Of a stretch of DNA of 64,000 nt, positions 44,639 through 53,260 are shown in pieces. The DNA is taken from assembly GCA_038043465.1 (NCBI GenBank), contig JBBTBX010000011.1, positions 47,797 through 111,796 on the forward strand. Direction: 5' to 3'. Source of the stretch: SXRF01 sp038043465. GTDB lineage: Bacteria; Pseudomonadota; Alphaproteobacteria; Rickettsiales; SXRF01. A program made the translations under genes and the position numbers. Under the pieces are notes generated by a model. It was not told the origin of the DNA and did no database searches. It saw only the letters and a program-made list of their open reading frames with translations. Position 1 is the first letter of the stretch. The number at the start of each line of letters is the position of its first letter.

Positions 44639-44681
44639 GGAATCATTCCAATACGACTACTAATAAAGATGAAAAAATCTT

Positions 44682-45557
44682 TTATAGCAAGCGCAAATTA
44701 TTTAATTTTTTTTCAATCTCTTTTTGTGACGATTCTGACACCCCAACTAAAGGTAGGCGCAGATTAGCAAGGCACTTACCCATAAGTGACGCTGCATATT
44801 TAACCGGAGCAGGGCTAGTCTCGCAAAACAAAACAGAGTTTAACGCAACCAACCTATCATGCAAAGTCAGCGCACTGACATAATCTTTTTTCAAACATGC
44901 TTCCTGAACTTCCGCGCAAGCTTTCGGCATTATATTGGACGCAACGGAAATACACCCCTGCCCGCCAGAAACATTAAACGCCACCGCCGTCATATCTTCA
45001 CCAGATAGCAGACAAAAATCTTTCTTTAATTTTGCCCTTAGAGTATATGGTCGCGCCAGATCCCCAGTTGCATCTTTAAGACCAACAATATTAGGCAGTT
45101 CTGCCAGACGCGCAATAGTCTCGTCTTTAATATCAACAATAGTTCGCCCCGGGACATTATATAAAATAATCGGTATATCCACAGCATCATTAATTGCTTT
45201 AAAATGCTGATATAAGCCTTCCTGATTCGGCTTATTGTAATATGGAGCAACCACCAGAACGCAGTCTGCCCCCGCCTTTTTAGCGTGACGCGTGGTCATT
45301 ATCGCTTCATCAGTCGAGTTTGAGCCAGTTCCAGCCATAACCGGCACTCTACCCCTCGCCACTTCCACGCATAAATCAATAACACGGTTATGCTCATCAT
45401 GAGTCAGAGTCGGTGATTCACCAGTAGTTCCACAAGGGACAAGCCCATGCACCCCCTGCCCTATCTGCCATTCTACAAATTTCTGGAATGCAGCTTCGTC
45501 CACAGTGCCTTTGGCAGTAAATGGGGTAATTAATGCAGTATATACGCCTTTGAACAT
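44682..45557 (-). CDS. dapA: 4-hydroxy-tetrahydrodipicolinate synthase
   Basis: Schiff-base lyase condensing pyruvate with aspartate semialdehyde for lysine and peptidoglycan. 291 residues. GTTGESPTL, catalytic Tyr in ILYNVPGRT, Schiff-base Lys in VGLKDATGD. Its first 29 coding bases and 26 upstream bases are duplicated at 47824-47878, on the far side of the phospholipid cassette. Confidence 0.95.
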   Translation of the reverse strand: MFKGVYTALITPFTAKGTVDEAAFQKFVEWQIGQGVHGLVPCGTTGESPTLTHDEHNRVIDLCVEVARGRVPVMAGTGSNSTDEAIMTTRHAKKAGADCVLVVAPYYNKPNQEGLYQHFKAINDAVDIPIILYNVPGRTIVDIKDETIARLAELPNIVGLKDATGDLARPYTLRAKLKKDFCLLSGEDMTAVAFNVSGGQGCISVASNIMPKACAEVQEACLKKDYVSALTLHDRLVALNSVLFCETSPAPVKYAASLMGKCLANLRLPLVGVSESSQKEIEKKLNNLRLL

Positions 45558-45583
45558 AATTTTAGTTGACAGTTAGTTGTTGA
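45529..45583. repeat. 55-bp direct repeat, copy A (dapA start)
   Basis: Identical to 47824-47878 over all 55 bases. Covers the dapA start codon and first codons plus its leader. Brackets the ynbA/cdsA/plsC-like cassette of about 2.24 kb. Confidence 0.97.
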
Positions 45584-45618
45584 GGTTGTTGTTGGATAAT
45601 GGTTATTAAACCTTCATA

Positions 45619-46251
45619 ATGCAATCGTCAACAAATATGCCAACCATTTATCAGCTTAAAAGTCGCTTTCAAGCCATATTGCGCCCCATGGTTAAAAACC
45701 TTGCATTGAGTGGAGTTACAGCCAATCAAGTAACACTCTCCGCCATCGTTCTTTCTGCATTGGGCGGTTTGTATATGCTTATTGCACCAGAAGCGCGGTT
45801 ACCGTGGTTATTATTATCTCCATTACTATTTATCCGCATGGCACTTAACGCTATAGATGGAATGTTAGCACGTGAATATAATATGCAATCAAAACTCGGG
45901 GCGATTCTCAATGAACTAGGAGATGTACTGTCGGATATATTTTTATATTTGCCATTTGCATTAATTATTGGGGTTGAGAGCTGGATAGTAGTTATTATCT
46001 GCTTGCTTGCAGTTATAAGTGAAATGACAGGATTAATCAGCATCCAAATTGGTGCAAACAGACGTTATGATGGACCAATGGGAAAGAGCGATCGGGCGTT
46101 TGTATTTGGCACAGTTGGTTTACTGCTAGGGTTAGGAATAATCTCAGTATTCTGGCTTAATATAATTTTTGCTATTGTAGTTTTATTATTGCTGATAACA
46201 ATTTATAATCGTGCCAATAACGCCTTAAAGGAAGCAGAAAAGCGTGCCTAA
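45619..46251 (+). CDS. CDP-alcohol phosphatidyltransferase, YnbA-like
   Basis: 210 residues (204 if starting at ATG 45637, which matches E. coli YnbA better: MPTIYQLKSRF). Several membrane helices. CDP-alcohol motif present as DGMLAREYNMQSKLGAILNE with the second catalytic Asp replaced by Asn, then GD; the same Asn occurs in YnbA, so it looks like a subfamily trait. Probably transfers a phosphatidyl group to an unknown alcohol. Overlaps the cdsA-like gene by 8 bases. Confidence 0.85.
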   Translation: MQSSTNMPTIYQLKSRFQAILRPMVKNLALSGVTANQVTLSAIVLSALGGLYMLIAPEARLPWLLLSPLLFIRMALNAIDGMLAREYNMQSKLGAILNELGDVLSDIFLYLPFALIIGVESWIVVIICLLAVISEMTGLISIQIGANRRYDGPMGKSDRAFVFGTVGLLLGLGIISVFWLNIIFAIVVLLLLITIYNRANNALKEAEKRA

Positions 46252-47173
46252 TTCAACAATTATCTATGCTACAGGATGCGTATGGATATTGTTGTTTATA
46301 GCCAGCATTATTGTTTTCGCACTTACCAAACACAGCCCAGAGAAGGATTACAAAGAATTAGTCCTCCGTACCAAAAGTTGGTGGGGAATGATTGCGATTT
46401 TTACCTTCGCTATACTTACCAGCCGTACAGTATCACTGTGGTTTCTTGGTTTATTAAGTTTCCTTGCACTCAAAGAATTTTTATCCATGATCCCTACTCG
46501 TCGCGCCGATAGGCGAGTGTTGTTTTGGGCATATATCACCATCCCTATTCAGTATTATTTGGCAGATCAAGAATGGTATGGAATGTTCATTATCTTCATA
46601 CCAGTATATGCCTTTCTCTTTGTTCCTTTTCGTATGATTATCACTCAAAAAACCGAGGGTTTCTTAAATGCTGTTGGTAATATCCATTGGGGATTAATGC
46701 TGTGTGTGTTTGCAATTAGCCACACCGCCTATTTGCTTGTTCTACCAACGTTACCCAACCATCTATCTGGCGGTACAGGACTATTGCTTTATCTAGCCTT
46801 TCTTACACAACTAAATGATGTGGCACAATATATGTGGGGAAAATCTTTTGGAAAACATAAAATACTTCCTATCGTTAGTCCCAAAAAAACATGGGAAGGC
46901 TTGATAGGTGGGGTTTTTACTACTACCCTCACCGCTATCATCATAGCTCCCTATATAACTCCTTTTGATATACCGCACTCTCTTTTAGCTGGTTTATTGA
47001 TTAGTATCGCTGGATTTATCGGTGATGTTACTATTTCCGCCATTAAAAGGGATATAGGAGTAAAAGATACGGGAGCAATAATTCCAGGACATGGTGGCAT
47101 TATGGATAGAATCGACAGCCTGACTTTTACCGCACCATTATTTTTCCATTTTACTTATTATTTTTATTACTAG
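46244..47173 (+). CDS. Phosphatidate cytidylyltransferase, YnbB/CdsA-like
   Basis: 309 residues with GTG start inside the previous gene. About eight hydrophobic helices; the C-terminal CDP-diacylglycerol synthase signature SAIKRDIGVKDTGAIIPGHG followed by GIMDRIDSL is intact. Makes CDP-diacylglycerol from phosphatidate and CTP. The gene order mirrors E. coli ynbA-ynbB, so it likely supplies the neighbouring transferase rather than being the housekeeping cdsA. Confidence 0.88.
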   Translation: MPNSTIIYATGCVWILLFIASIIVFALTKHSPEKDYKELVLRTKSWWGMIAIFTFAILTSRTVSLWFLGLLSFLALKEFLSMIPTRRADRRVLFWAYITIPIQYYLADQEWYGMFIIFIPVYAFLFVPFRMIITQKTEGFLNAVGNIHWGLMLCVFAISHTAYLLVLPTLPNHLSGGTGLLLYLAFLTQLNDVAQYMWGKSFGKHKILPIVSPKKTWEGLIGGVFTTTLTAIIIAPYITPFDIPHSLLAGLLISIAGFIGDVTISAIKRDIGVKDTGAIIPGHGGIMDRIDSLTFTAPLFFHFTYYFYY

Positions 47174-47197
47174 ATCATAAAAAATATACACGATCTC

Positions 47198-47824
47198 ATG
47201 CGTTTGCTGTTTTTTATATTGGTAAGAATAATTGTGTTAATATTGCTCGGATTGAATGTCCGCAGGGGGAAATTATTACCAACCGAAGGACCTGCAATTA
47301 TTGTTGCAAATCACAATAGTCACCTAGATACACTAGTTCTCATTAGTCTTTTTCCACTTAGACAATTACACAAAATTCATCCCATAGCTGCCGCTGATTA
47401 TTTTCTAAAAAACCGATTGCTGGCATGGTTCTCCACACAAATTATCGGTATCATTCCAATTTCTCGTGGTAAAGCCAGTAAGAGCTATGACCCGCTACAA
47501 CCATGTTGCAATGCGCTTAATAATGGAGATATTATTATATTATTTCCAGAAGGTTCGCGCGGAGAGCCAGAACATATTTCGCAATTTAAAAAGGGAATTG
47601 CCCATATTGCTGAACGATACCCTAATATTCCTGTTACACCAGTATTTATACACGGGCTAGGTAAAGCCCTTCCCAAAGGTGATTTCGTTTTAGTCCCATT
47701 TTTTTGTGATATATTTATAGGAAATGCATTTTATTTACAAAGTGATAAACAAGAATTTATGAACTCACTTTCCAATCAATTTGAGGCTCTATCAAATGAG
47801 AAAAAATTTGCCCCTTGGGAGTGA
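47198..47824 (+). CDS. 1-acylglycerol-3-phosphate acyltransferase (PlsC-type)
   Basis: 208 residues, N-terminal membrane helix, NHNSHLD (the HX4D catalytic motif) and FPEGSRGEPE substrate block, then PVTPVFIHGLG. Would make phosphatidate, the substrate of the upstream enzyme, completing a compact lyso-PA to phospholipid module. The stop codon ends on the first base of the second 55-bp repeat. Confidence 0.87.
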   Translation: MRLLFFILVRIIVLILLGLNVRRGKLLPTEGPAIIVANHNSHLDTLVLISLFPLRQLHKIHPIAAADYFLKNRLLAWFSTQIIGIIPISRGKASKSYDPLQPCCNALNNGDIIILFPEGSRGEPEHISQFKKGIAHIAERYPNIPVTPVFIHGLGKALPKGDFVLVPFFCDIFIGNAFYLQSDKQEFMNSLSNQFEALSNEKKFAPWE

Positions 47825-47878
47825 TTAATGCAGTATATACGCCTTTGAACATAATTTTAGTTGACAGTTAGTTGTTGA
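47824..47878. repeat. 55-bp direct repeat, copy B
   Basis: Perfect copy of 45529-45583, lacking any dapA continuation, which marks it as the duplicated rather than the functional copy. Confidence 0.97.
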
Positions 47879-47905
47879 TGGTTAAAGAAGATGTCTCGGA
47901 ATTTT

Positions 47906-48003
47906 GATGATTTGATGATTGGATTATTAGATTATTAAGCGAAACAATGCAATTGCTTTATAACCCTTGCTTAGTCATCAAATTATCTGATAATCTGATC
48001 ATC
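47906..48003. repeat. Long quasi-palindrome before tRNA-Pro
   Basis: GATGATTTGATGATTGG... pairs loosely with ...TCTGATAATCTGATCATC, both arms built of GAT/ATT words, around a central CAATGCAATTG. One of the word-like spacers; could fold as a large imperfect hairpin. Confidence 0.5.
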
Positions 48004-48005
48004 TA

Positions 48006-48027
48006 TGTCGGGGAGTAGCGCAGTCTG
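48006..48027 (+). pseudogene. Duplicated 5' fragment of tRNA-Pro
   Basis: TGTCGGGGAGTAGCGCAGTC plus TG is identical to 48093-48114, i.e. three bases of leader and the first 19 of the tRNA. Nothing further of the tRNA follows. A further inverted scrap (ACGCTACCAGAC, 48061-48072) lies between the two copies. Confidence 0.8.
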
Positions 48028-48095
48028 CCACCTGAACGTGAGTGAAGGATAAATTATAAAACGCTACCAGACGTTTTCTGGTGGTTGTTACGTGT

Positions 48096-48157
<62 letters not shown>

Positions 48158-48172
<15 letters not shown>

Positions 48173-49636
48173 CTCTTTATAAGAGTGTTTACCTACCATT
48201 AGTTGGAACGGATTACGCAAGGAATACTCTAGGTTTCCGCCCTTCAAAGCGAGGTTCGAAAAAACGAATCCAATCAACTGGCGTTTTTCCTCAATTTTCG
48301 AACTTTCAAAAATTTCATAAGCTGTTGATGCTATAGAAAACAAGCCTTCCACTGTGATTTTAAAGCTATCATCACCGTTTTCATGGTTCTTTGACATGAT
48401 GTTAATTTCAAGCTGCCGTTCTTTAAGTGACTGCGCTTTTATGTCGTATTCATTCTTAGTAATACTCTTATCAAGGCGCATTTCTAATAAGACATTAAGT
48501 TTATCCCTTATTTCTACATATTCCTTTTGCAGGCTTTTAACTGCTTCCATGTGAAAGTCTTTTTCGGCTTCATGTCCTGATTTTAGATGCTCGGTCAGTG
48601 CTGCTATTAAATTGGCTGGCAAGTGGAATGACTTAAAAACTTCCTTAATCTGTTCTAAAATCTGGTTTTCAGGAATAAATAACCGCTTTTCTGGATTTTC
48701 GGGGTCACGGCAAATCAGATAAACAAACTTGCCTTTTTTAAGGTCACAAGTAACGCGCCTGCCAGATACCGCACATTTCAACAATCCACGAAACACAAAT
48801 GGCTTTTCAGTAGTTCTAACTTGTTGGGTTCTATTATTACCTAAGCGAACTTCCTGACACTTATCAAATAACTCTTTGGTTATTAATTGTTCATATTTAT
48901 GCTCGTATAGATTTCCTTTAACCTTCATTACACCATAATAAAATGGGTTTTGTAGCATCAAGTGAATCTGGCTGGATGTTATTGGTGAGTTTGTTTTTCT
49001 GTTAGTAAGACCCCACTGTTTAACTTTTCTGGCTAAATCGCCTGAAATTGAATTTGTGCCATTGGCATATTCCATAAATAACTTACGAACTAAAAACGCT
49101 CTTTCTGGGTCAAGTATGATAGAGGCTTTACCGCTATTATTGCGAACATTGAGATAACCAAGCGGTGCTGCACTTGTCCATTCGCCATTACGAACCATGT
49201 ATTCCATGCTACGGCGCACATTCTCGGAAAGGTTAAGTACATAAGACTTTGCACCCATAACCGAAAAATCCCAACGCAGAATATCAGAAGAAGTTGCATT
49301 CTGGTTGATAATCATATTTTCACGGTAAAAATGCAGTTCAACCAATCCCTTTTGCCGTAACTCATCAATCATTACCGATTCTTTGAAACTACGCTGGAAG
49401 CGGTCTACGGCATCGGCAACTATAGCAATGGTTTCTTTCTGGACTTTGGCAAAATCCAACATAGCGTTAAATTCAGTTCTTTTGCCCCTTGTGGATGATT
49501 CTATAATTTCAAACACTTTGATGACTTCAAGCCCTTTACGCTCACAGTAATCAATTAAACGCTGTTTCTGTGCGGAAATGGAATGTCCATCTTCCTGCTC
49601 TTTGGTTGATACACGCGCTAATATCACGGCTTTCAT
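48158..49636 (-). CDS. Large serine recombinase
   Basis: 492 residues. Resolvase domain with the catalytic Ser in LARVSTKEQEDGHSISAQ, the Recombinase domain (GYLNVRNNSG, LMLQNPFYYGVMKVKG), a degenerate zinc-ribbon region (FRGLLKCAVSGRRVTCD) and a coiled-coil C-terminus. Presumably integrates or excises the element. The last codons and TAG stop are contributed by the complement of the tRNA-Pro 3' end, so the C-terminus would differ in an excised circle. Overlaps the GIY-YIG gene by 4 bases. Confidence 0.92.
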
Positions 49637-50532
49637 AAAACTGCCTTTCTATAAATATCATTTAGTGTACGACCATCAGAAAGTTTCCATGTTATCCAGC
49701 CATTAAGGGAGTTGCCAACAATCAAACTTGCGGCGGCTGATGGACTTGGAAATAAATAATTTTCTACAAAAAAGAGAGTTCCATTTTTATCATTAACAAC
49801 ATTATCCTTAATCAATTTTTCTCGAATATTAACCACATTTGTTTTTGATAACGATTCGCTTAAATCCTTTGATAACTTTGCACCCGCAAATACTAAGAAC
49901 CCCTCCTGAGTATATTTGCCGGATGCTTCTGCGCCACGTCCTTTAATTCTAAACAACATATCATCTGATGATTGTATCGTATTAGTATTGCCGGAAATAG
50001 TTAGAGCAGGTTGCCTAGTAGAAGTTAATGGCTGGAATATATTTAATCCTAATGTAGAAACCAACAAATCAATACTATCAAAGTTATCAAATAAATCAGC
50101 TTCTGTTGATTCTGGCGCATAAGGTTTTGTTGGTATATTGCCGTTTTCTAATAAGCACCTATTGGCATTAGTTGCTTTATTATGACAAAGCCATTCCAAG
50201 AATTTGACATGCGTTTTTGTTAAATGCTTACTGTTGGAAGTTAGGGATATAGCATAATTCCAAAAGTCCTTATTAGCATTGTGATTTAGAAGCCTTGTAT
50301 AAACCACCTCGGCTTCGCCAATATATACTAGCGGTTTTGCATGTTCTTCAGATGAACCTACTAATAAATATATTCCCACCCCTTGCAATGACTCACGCGA
50401 TTTAAGGTCACTTAGCTTTGCTCTTGGTATATAAGTAGCCTCTATATTCCTATTACGGATATGGGCAACCTTAACCCCTGTAGGCTCACCATCTGGAAGG
50501 AATATTTCTATGGTACGCGCTCCAGATACCAT
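49633..50532 (-). CDS. GIY-YIG nuclease-family protein with DUF4357-like end
   Basis: 299 residues from ATG 50532 (AGGGG upstream). GIY-YIG core at about residues 50-130 (GVGIYLLVGSSEE, PLVYIGEAEVVYTRLLNH) with the catalytic-region Glu/Asn still visible. C-terminal block YLFPSPSAAASLIVGNSLNG resembles DUF4357. Such proteins are common in mobile and defence islands; role unknown. One base after higA and coupled to the recombinase. Confidence 0.83.
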   Translation of the reverse strand: MVSGARTIEIFLPDGEPTGVKVAHIRNRNIEATYIPRAKLSDLKSRESLQGVGIYLLVGSSEEHAKPLVYIGEAEVVYTRLLNHNANKDFWNYAISLTSNSKHLTKTHVKFLEWLCHNKATNANRCLLENGNIPTKPYAPESTEADLFDNFDSIDLLVSTLGLNIFQPLTSTRQPALTISGNTNTIQSSDDMLFRIKGRGAEASGKYTQEGFLVFAGAKLSKDLSESLSKTNVVNIREKLIKDNVVNDKNGTLFFVENYLFPSPSAAASLIVGNSLNGWITWKLSDGRTLNDIYRKAVL

Positions 50533-50533
50533 C

Positions 50534-50848
50534 TTATACCCCTGCCCTGTGTTCAATATGCTGGTAGGGCTTTATTTTGGCTACCTGTGCGGATATTTTC
50601 TGTCTGGCTTCCTTTGTGTCATAGAGAATCTGCAACTTTTGGAAAAATCCATCGGTAAGACCAAAAAACTTACACAAGCGCAAATCGGTATCGGCGGTTA
50701 TGTCGCGTGTTCCATTGACAATGGCATTGATACGGTTAGGGGGTACGCCAATAGCCTTTGCCAGTGCGTTCTGGCTCATTCCTATTTCATCTAAAAGTTC
50801 AGTTTTTAGAATATCCCCAGGATGTGGGTTCTTTAATTTGTTTGTCAT
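50534..50848 (-). CDS. higA: HigA antitoxin, element copy
   Basis: 104 residues from ATG 50848 (AAGGTTG upstream). HTH_3/HigA form: NPHPGDILKTELLDEIGMSQ, ALAKAIGVPPNRINAIVNG. Directly after higB in the usual toxin-first order. Probably stabilises the island and represses its operon. Confidence 0.92.
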   Translation of the reverse strand: MTNKLKNPHPGDILKTELLDEIGMSQNALAKAIGVPPNRINAIVNGTRDITADTDLRLCKFFGLTDGFFQKLQILYDTKEARQKISAQVAKIKPYQHIEHRAGV

Positions 50849-50876
50849 AATCACAACCTTTCAATCACTACTGCTT

Positions 50877-51158
50877 TCAATGATAATCAACTATTTCAAC
50901 TTTCTCGACCTCGCCGTCATTCCATACAAAACAAATGCGCCATTGGTCATTAACTCTGATACTCATTTGCCCTTTCCTTTTGCCAGATAATGATTCTAAG
51001 CGATTAGCCGGAAAACGCCTTAAATCTTCTAGTTCAAGTGCTGTATCCAGCAAACTTAGCTTTTTAAGCACCCTGTCCTGAATGTCGGCAGGGAATTTTT
51101 TAGATTTCTGCACATTCCAGATTTTTTCAGTTTCTTTACAAGCAAACGAGATAATCAT
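50877..51158 (-). CDS. higB: HigB toxin, element copy
   Basis: 93-residue RelE-like mRNA interferase. MIISFACKETEKIWN opening, LSLLDTALELEDLRRFPANRL, GQMSIRVNDQWRICFVW and EKVEIVDYH all match HigB. Starts 29 bases after the HEPN-protein stop. Confidence 0.93.
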   Translation of the reverse strand: MIISFACKETEKIWNVQKSKKFPADIQDRVLKKLSLLDTALELEDLRRFPANRLESLSGKRKGQMSIRVNDQWRICFVWNDGEVEKVEIVDYH

Positions 51159-51187
51159 TTTACACCTTTACTATATCATTGTACGCT

Positions 51188-52312
51188 TTACGTAACAAGT
51201 ACATTTTTATCTATATTCACTGCCTTCAATAAATATCCATCTTTTGTTATTTCGACCTCAAATGTTCCAAAAAATGGAATATATGTAAGCTCTTTACTAC
51301 CTTTATATTCTGGAACAGAAACTTCGCTAGCAAATTTACCATTTGCCGTAATCAACTGTTTATTATTATCTTTTTTAATATTAAAGTTCCAAATAGATAG
51401 GGGTTCCATATTAATTTTAGCTGACAATTTTTTTAATTTATCCAAAACGTGGGCATGTGATGGATTACTAATAATTTGGTCTTCAATAAATATAGTTATA
51501 ACTTCCCTCAGGAGATTTTTTAATCCTGCTACAGGCTGTTCAATAAGCCTATCCCAGTTTTCAACACTGTCTTCATAATTTCCAGCCCAGAAATTTTCTA
51601 TTTTATCAAGCAACTCTGTCTTAGCACGCTCATAATCAGACTTGAGGTCATCAGATAAAGAGCGGTTGTGCATAATACAATTACGAGTATTTTCAATTGG
51701 AGTTAGAATTGCTTTAATAGAAAGCAAAAAATCCTTATGTGTTTCATTTTGAACGCCTCTATCCAAAATAATGTTTCTGAATTGTTCAAAAGTTTCTGTT
51801 TCTGTCAGTAAATTAGTAACATCTTGTTCGCTTAATTTCTTATTATCAAGCAGGTTGGTATAATGTGAAAAAAGCAGATAGAAGAATTCATTGCTATAAT
51901 TATTACTATGTTCATTAGCTCGCTTGTCAATGTATTTAGCCAGGGTCTTATCCTGGTATAGTGGCGTTATGTTTGTATATTGCAGCAAATTATGAGGGTT
52001 TTCTGGAAATCTATTCAGAAATATATAAGTTAGAACCTCACGCAAACTCATTTCTATAGTGAAGATTTCCTGATATATAGTTTCATGTTGTTTATATAAA
52101 ATAGGGTCATAAAATTTTACAACAGCTTCAATTTGCTCTACCGCCTGCAATGCTTTCAATATGTCTGGAATTACAATTTTATTTTCACCAAAGTTTTCAG
52201 CAATTAGGCTTACACGAACAAGTATTTGTTTATTTGGCAACCAGTCACAACTTTCTAAATCTACCATATCGAGTAATTGTTCATTAGAAAGCTCTTCTAT
52301 TGAACTATACAC
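51188..52312 (-). CDS. HEPN-motif protein of unknown function
   Basis: 374 residues, mostly helical, no membrane segment. Residues 210-215 read R-N-C-I-M-H within IENTRNCIMHNRSL, the RNxxxH motif of HEPN ribonucleases, preceded by an amphipathic EMSLREVLTYIF helix near 87-98 typical of the first HEPN helix. C-terminal ~100 residues form a separate strand-rich domain. Overlaps the upstream gene by 8 bases. Predicted RNA-targeting abortive-infection or toxin function is inference; no match by name. Confidence 0.6.
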   Translation of the reverse strand: MYSSIEELSNEQLLDMVDLESCDWLPNKQILVRVSLIAENFGENKIVIPDILKALQAVEQIEAVVKFYDPILYKQHETIYQEIFTIEMSLREVLTYIFLNRFPENPHNLLQYTNITPLYQDKTLAKYIDKRANEHSNNYSNEFFYLLFSHYTNLLDNKKLSEQDVTNLLTETETFEQFRNIILDRGVQNETHKDFLLSIKAILTPIENTRNCIMHNRSLSDDLKSDYERAKTELLDKIENFWAGNYEDSVENWDRLIEQPVAGLKNLLREVITIFIEDQIISNPSHAHVLDKLKKLSAKINMEPLSIWNFNIKKDNNKQLITANGKFASEVSVPEYKGSKELTYIPFFGTFEVEITKDGYLLKAVNIDKNVLVT

Positions 52313-52796
52313 CTGGCTGATGGTATCGTGAATTAGCCATTGCGAATTGTTCTTTTTTACTACTAAAATCTACTCCTGTAGATATAGGAAAACCACCCCT
52401 TTTACGCCATGTTCCAGACATATTGTCACGACAAGAAAAAGGCAAAGTGCTTTCAAAAACACTTTTATGATTTAGGAAAGCCCAGAAAGACTTGGCATAA
52501 TTGCCTTTTAATGAATCAAAATTTTCTAAAAAATCTATGTTGCAATATCGGCTTTCATCCAAAAGAAGTTTTACTCCTGTATCATAAGAAAGGGCGAAAA
52601 TATCCTGAAAGTCAGTATCTATATTTGCCCTTGCCTTATCTGGTAATTGCTGGATAGCATCAAACAAAGGTGCAATATTTGTTGGTCTTATTTCATTAAA
52701 ATCAATGTCGCTTAATAATCCATCACGCTTAAAATACTCTGCCAACATATCGTTGGGTACTGCTCGTAAGAAGCCCTTGAGTGCATAGTGCCGCAT
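52305..52796 (-). CDS. Unknown protein, possibly truncated, partner of HEPN gene
   Basis: 163 residues if started at ATG 52796, where MRHYALKGFLRAVPNDMLAEYF begins; the frame stays open upstream through the att-like site to 53026, with only GTG or TTG starts. Core IDTDFQDIFALSYDTGVKLL. I recall longer uncharacterised proteins of this kind, so the short C-terminus (TWRKRGGFPIST, then ANSRYHQPGV) may mark a truncation or frameshift. 8-base overlap suggests it works with the HEPN protein. Confidence 0.5.
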   Translation of the reverse strand: MRHYALKGFLRAVPNDMLAEYFKRDGLLSDIDFNEIRPTNIAPLFDAIQQLPDKARANIDTDFQDIFALSYDTGVKLLLDESRYCNIDFLENFDSLKGNYAKSFWAFLNHKSVFESTLPFSCRDNMSGTWRKRGGFPISTGVDFSSKKEQFAMANSRYHQPGV

Positions 52797-52989
52797 AATA
52801 CTACTTTCAATAAATACATCTTTCCAACCTCTAATGAGAACTAACGGCACTGCCTGCGCCAAGTACAATATATAGTATTTTTGCGGACTATTCAATACCA
52901 CATCAGGTAATTTCTTATAGCAATCAATGACTATGTAAAGTTGTACACATATAAAACTCTCAACATTGATAAATGCAGCTATTTTTAGC

Positions 52990-53007
52990 GGTCGTGGGTT
53001 CGAATCC
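52990..53007. other. Right attachment-site remnant of the tRNA-Pro element
   Basis: GGTCGTGGGTTCGAATCC, a T-arm-like copy differing from tRNA-Pro at one base, in the correct orientation for a far-end att site. Confidence 0.6.
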
Positions 53008-53260
53008 GTACACAGGATTCATATTACAGTACTATGCCGCCTTTGAAAACTTGGGCATATAGCTTGATAGTTTGATAATTTCCGCATAATGTTGGGTTCG
53101 AAGTGTATCAACTACTTTCGACCATATTCTTCAAGGTTCATACCGTGGACGCAGGTTACGCATTAAGGCATTTGGACGTATGCCCTCACCCCCAAATACA
53201 CCTGACTAACGAATATCATTTAACAAAACTGAAATAGCAATTTGCCACCAGCGTTTTTGC
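53008..53260. other. No gene seen between the element and phoR
   Basis: No open frame with coding character on either strand. It must include phoR upstream signals, but no clear promoter or Pho box was found. Confidence 0.6.

Noticed and set aside
45619..47824. Classical transposon explanation of the 55-bp repeats
   Set aside because: No transposase, no terminal inverted repeats, and 55 bp is far longer than usual target-site duplications.
52797..53026. Open frame upstream of the 52305-52796 gene, crossing the att-like site
   Set aside because: No ATG and only GTG or TTG starts; the recognisable sequence begins at MRHYALKGFL, so I kept ATG 52796 as the start.
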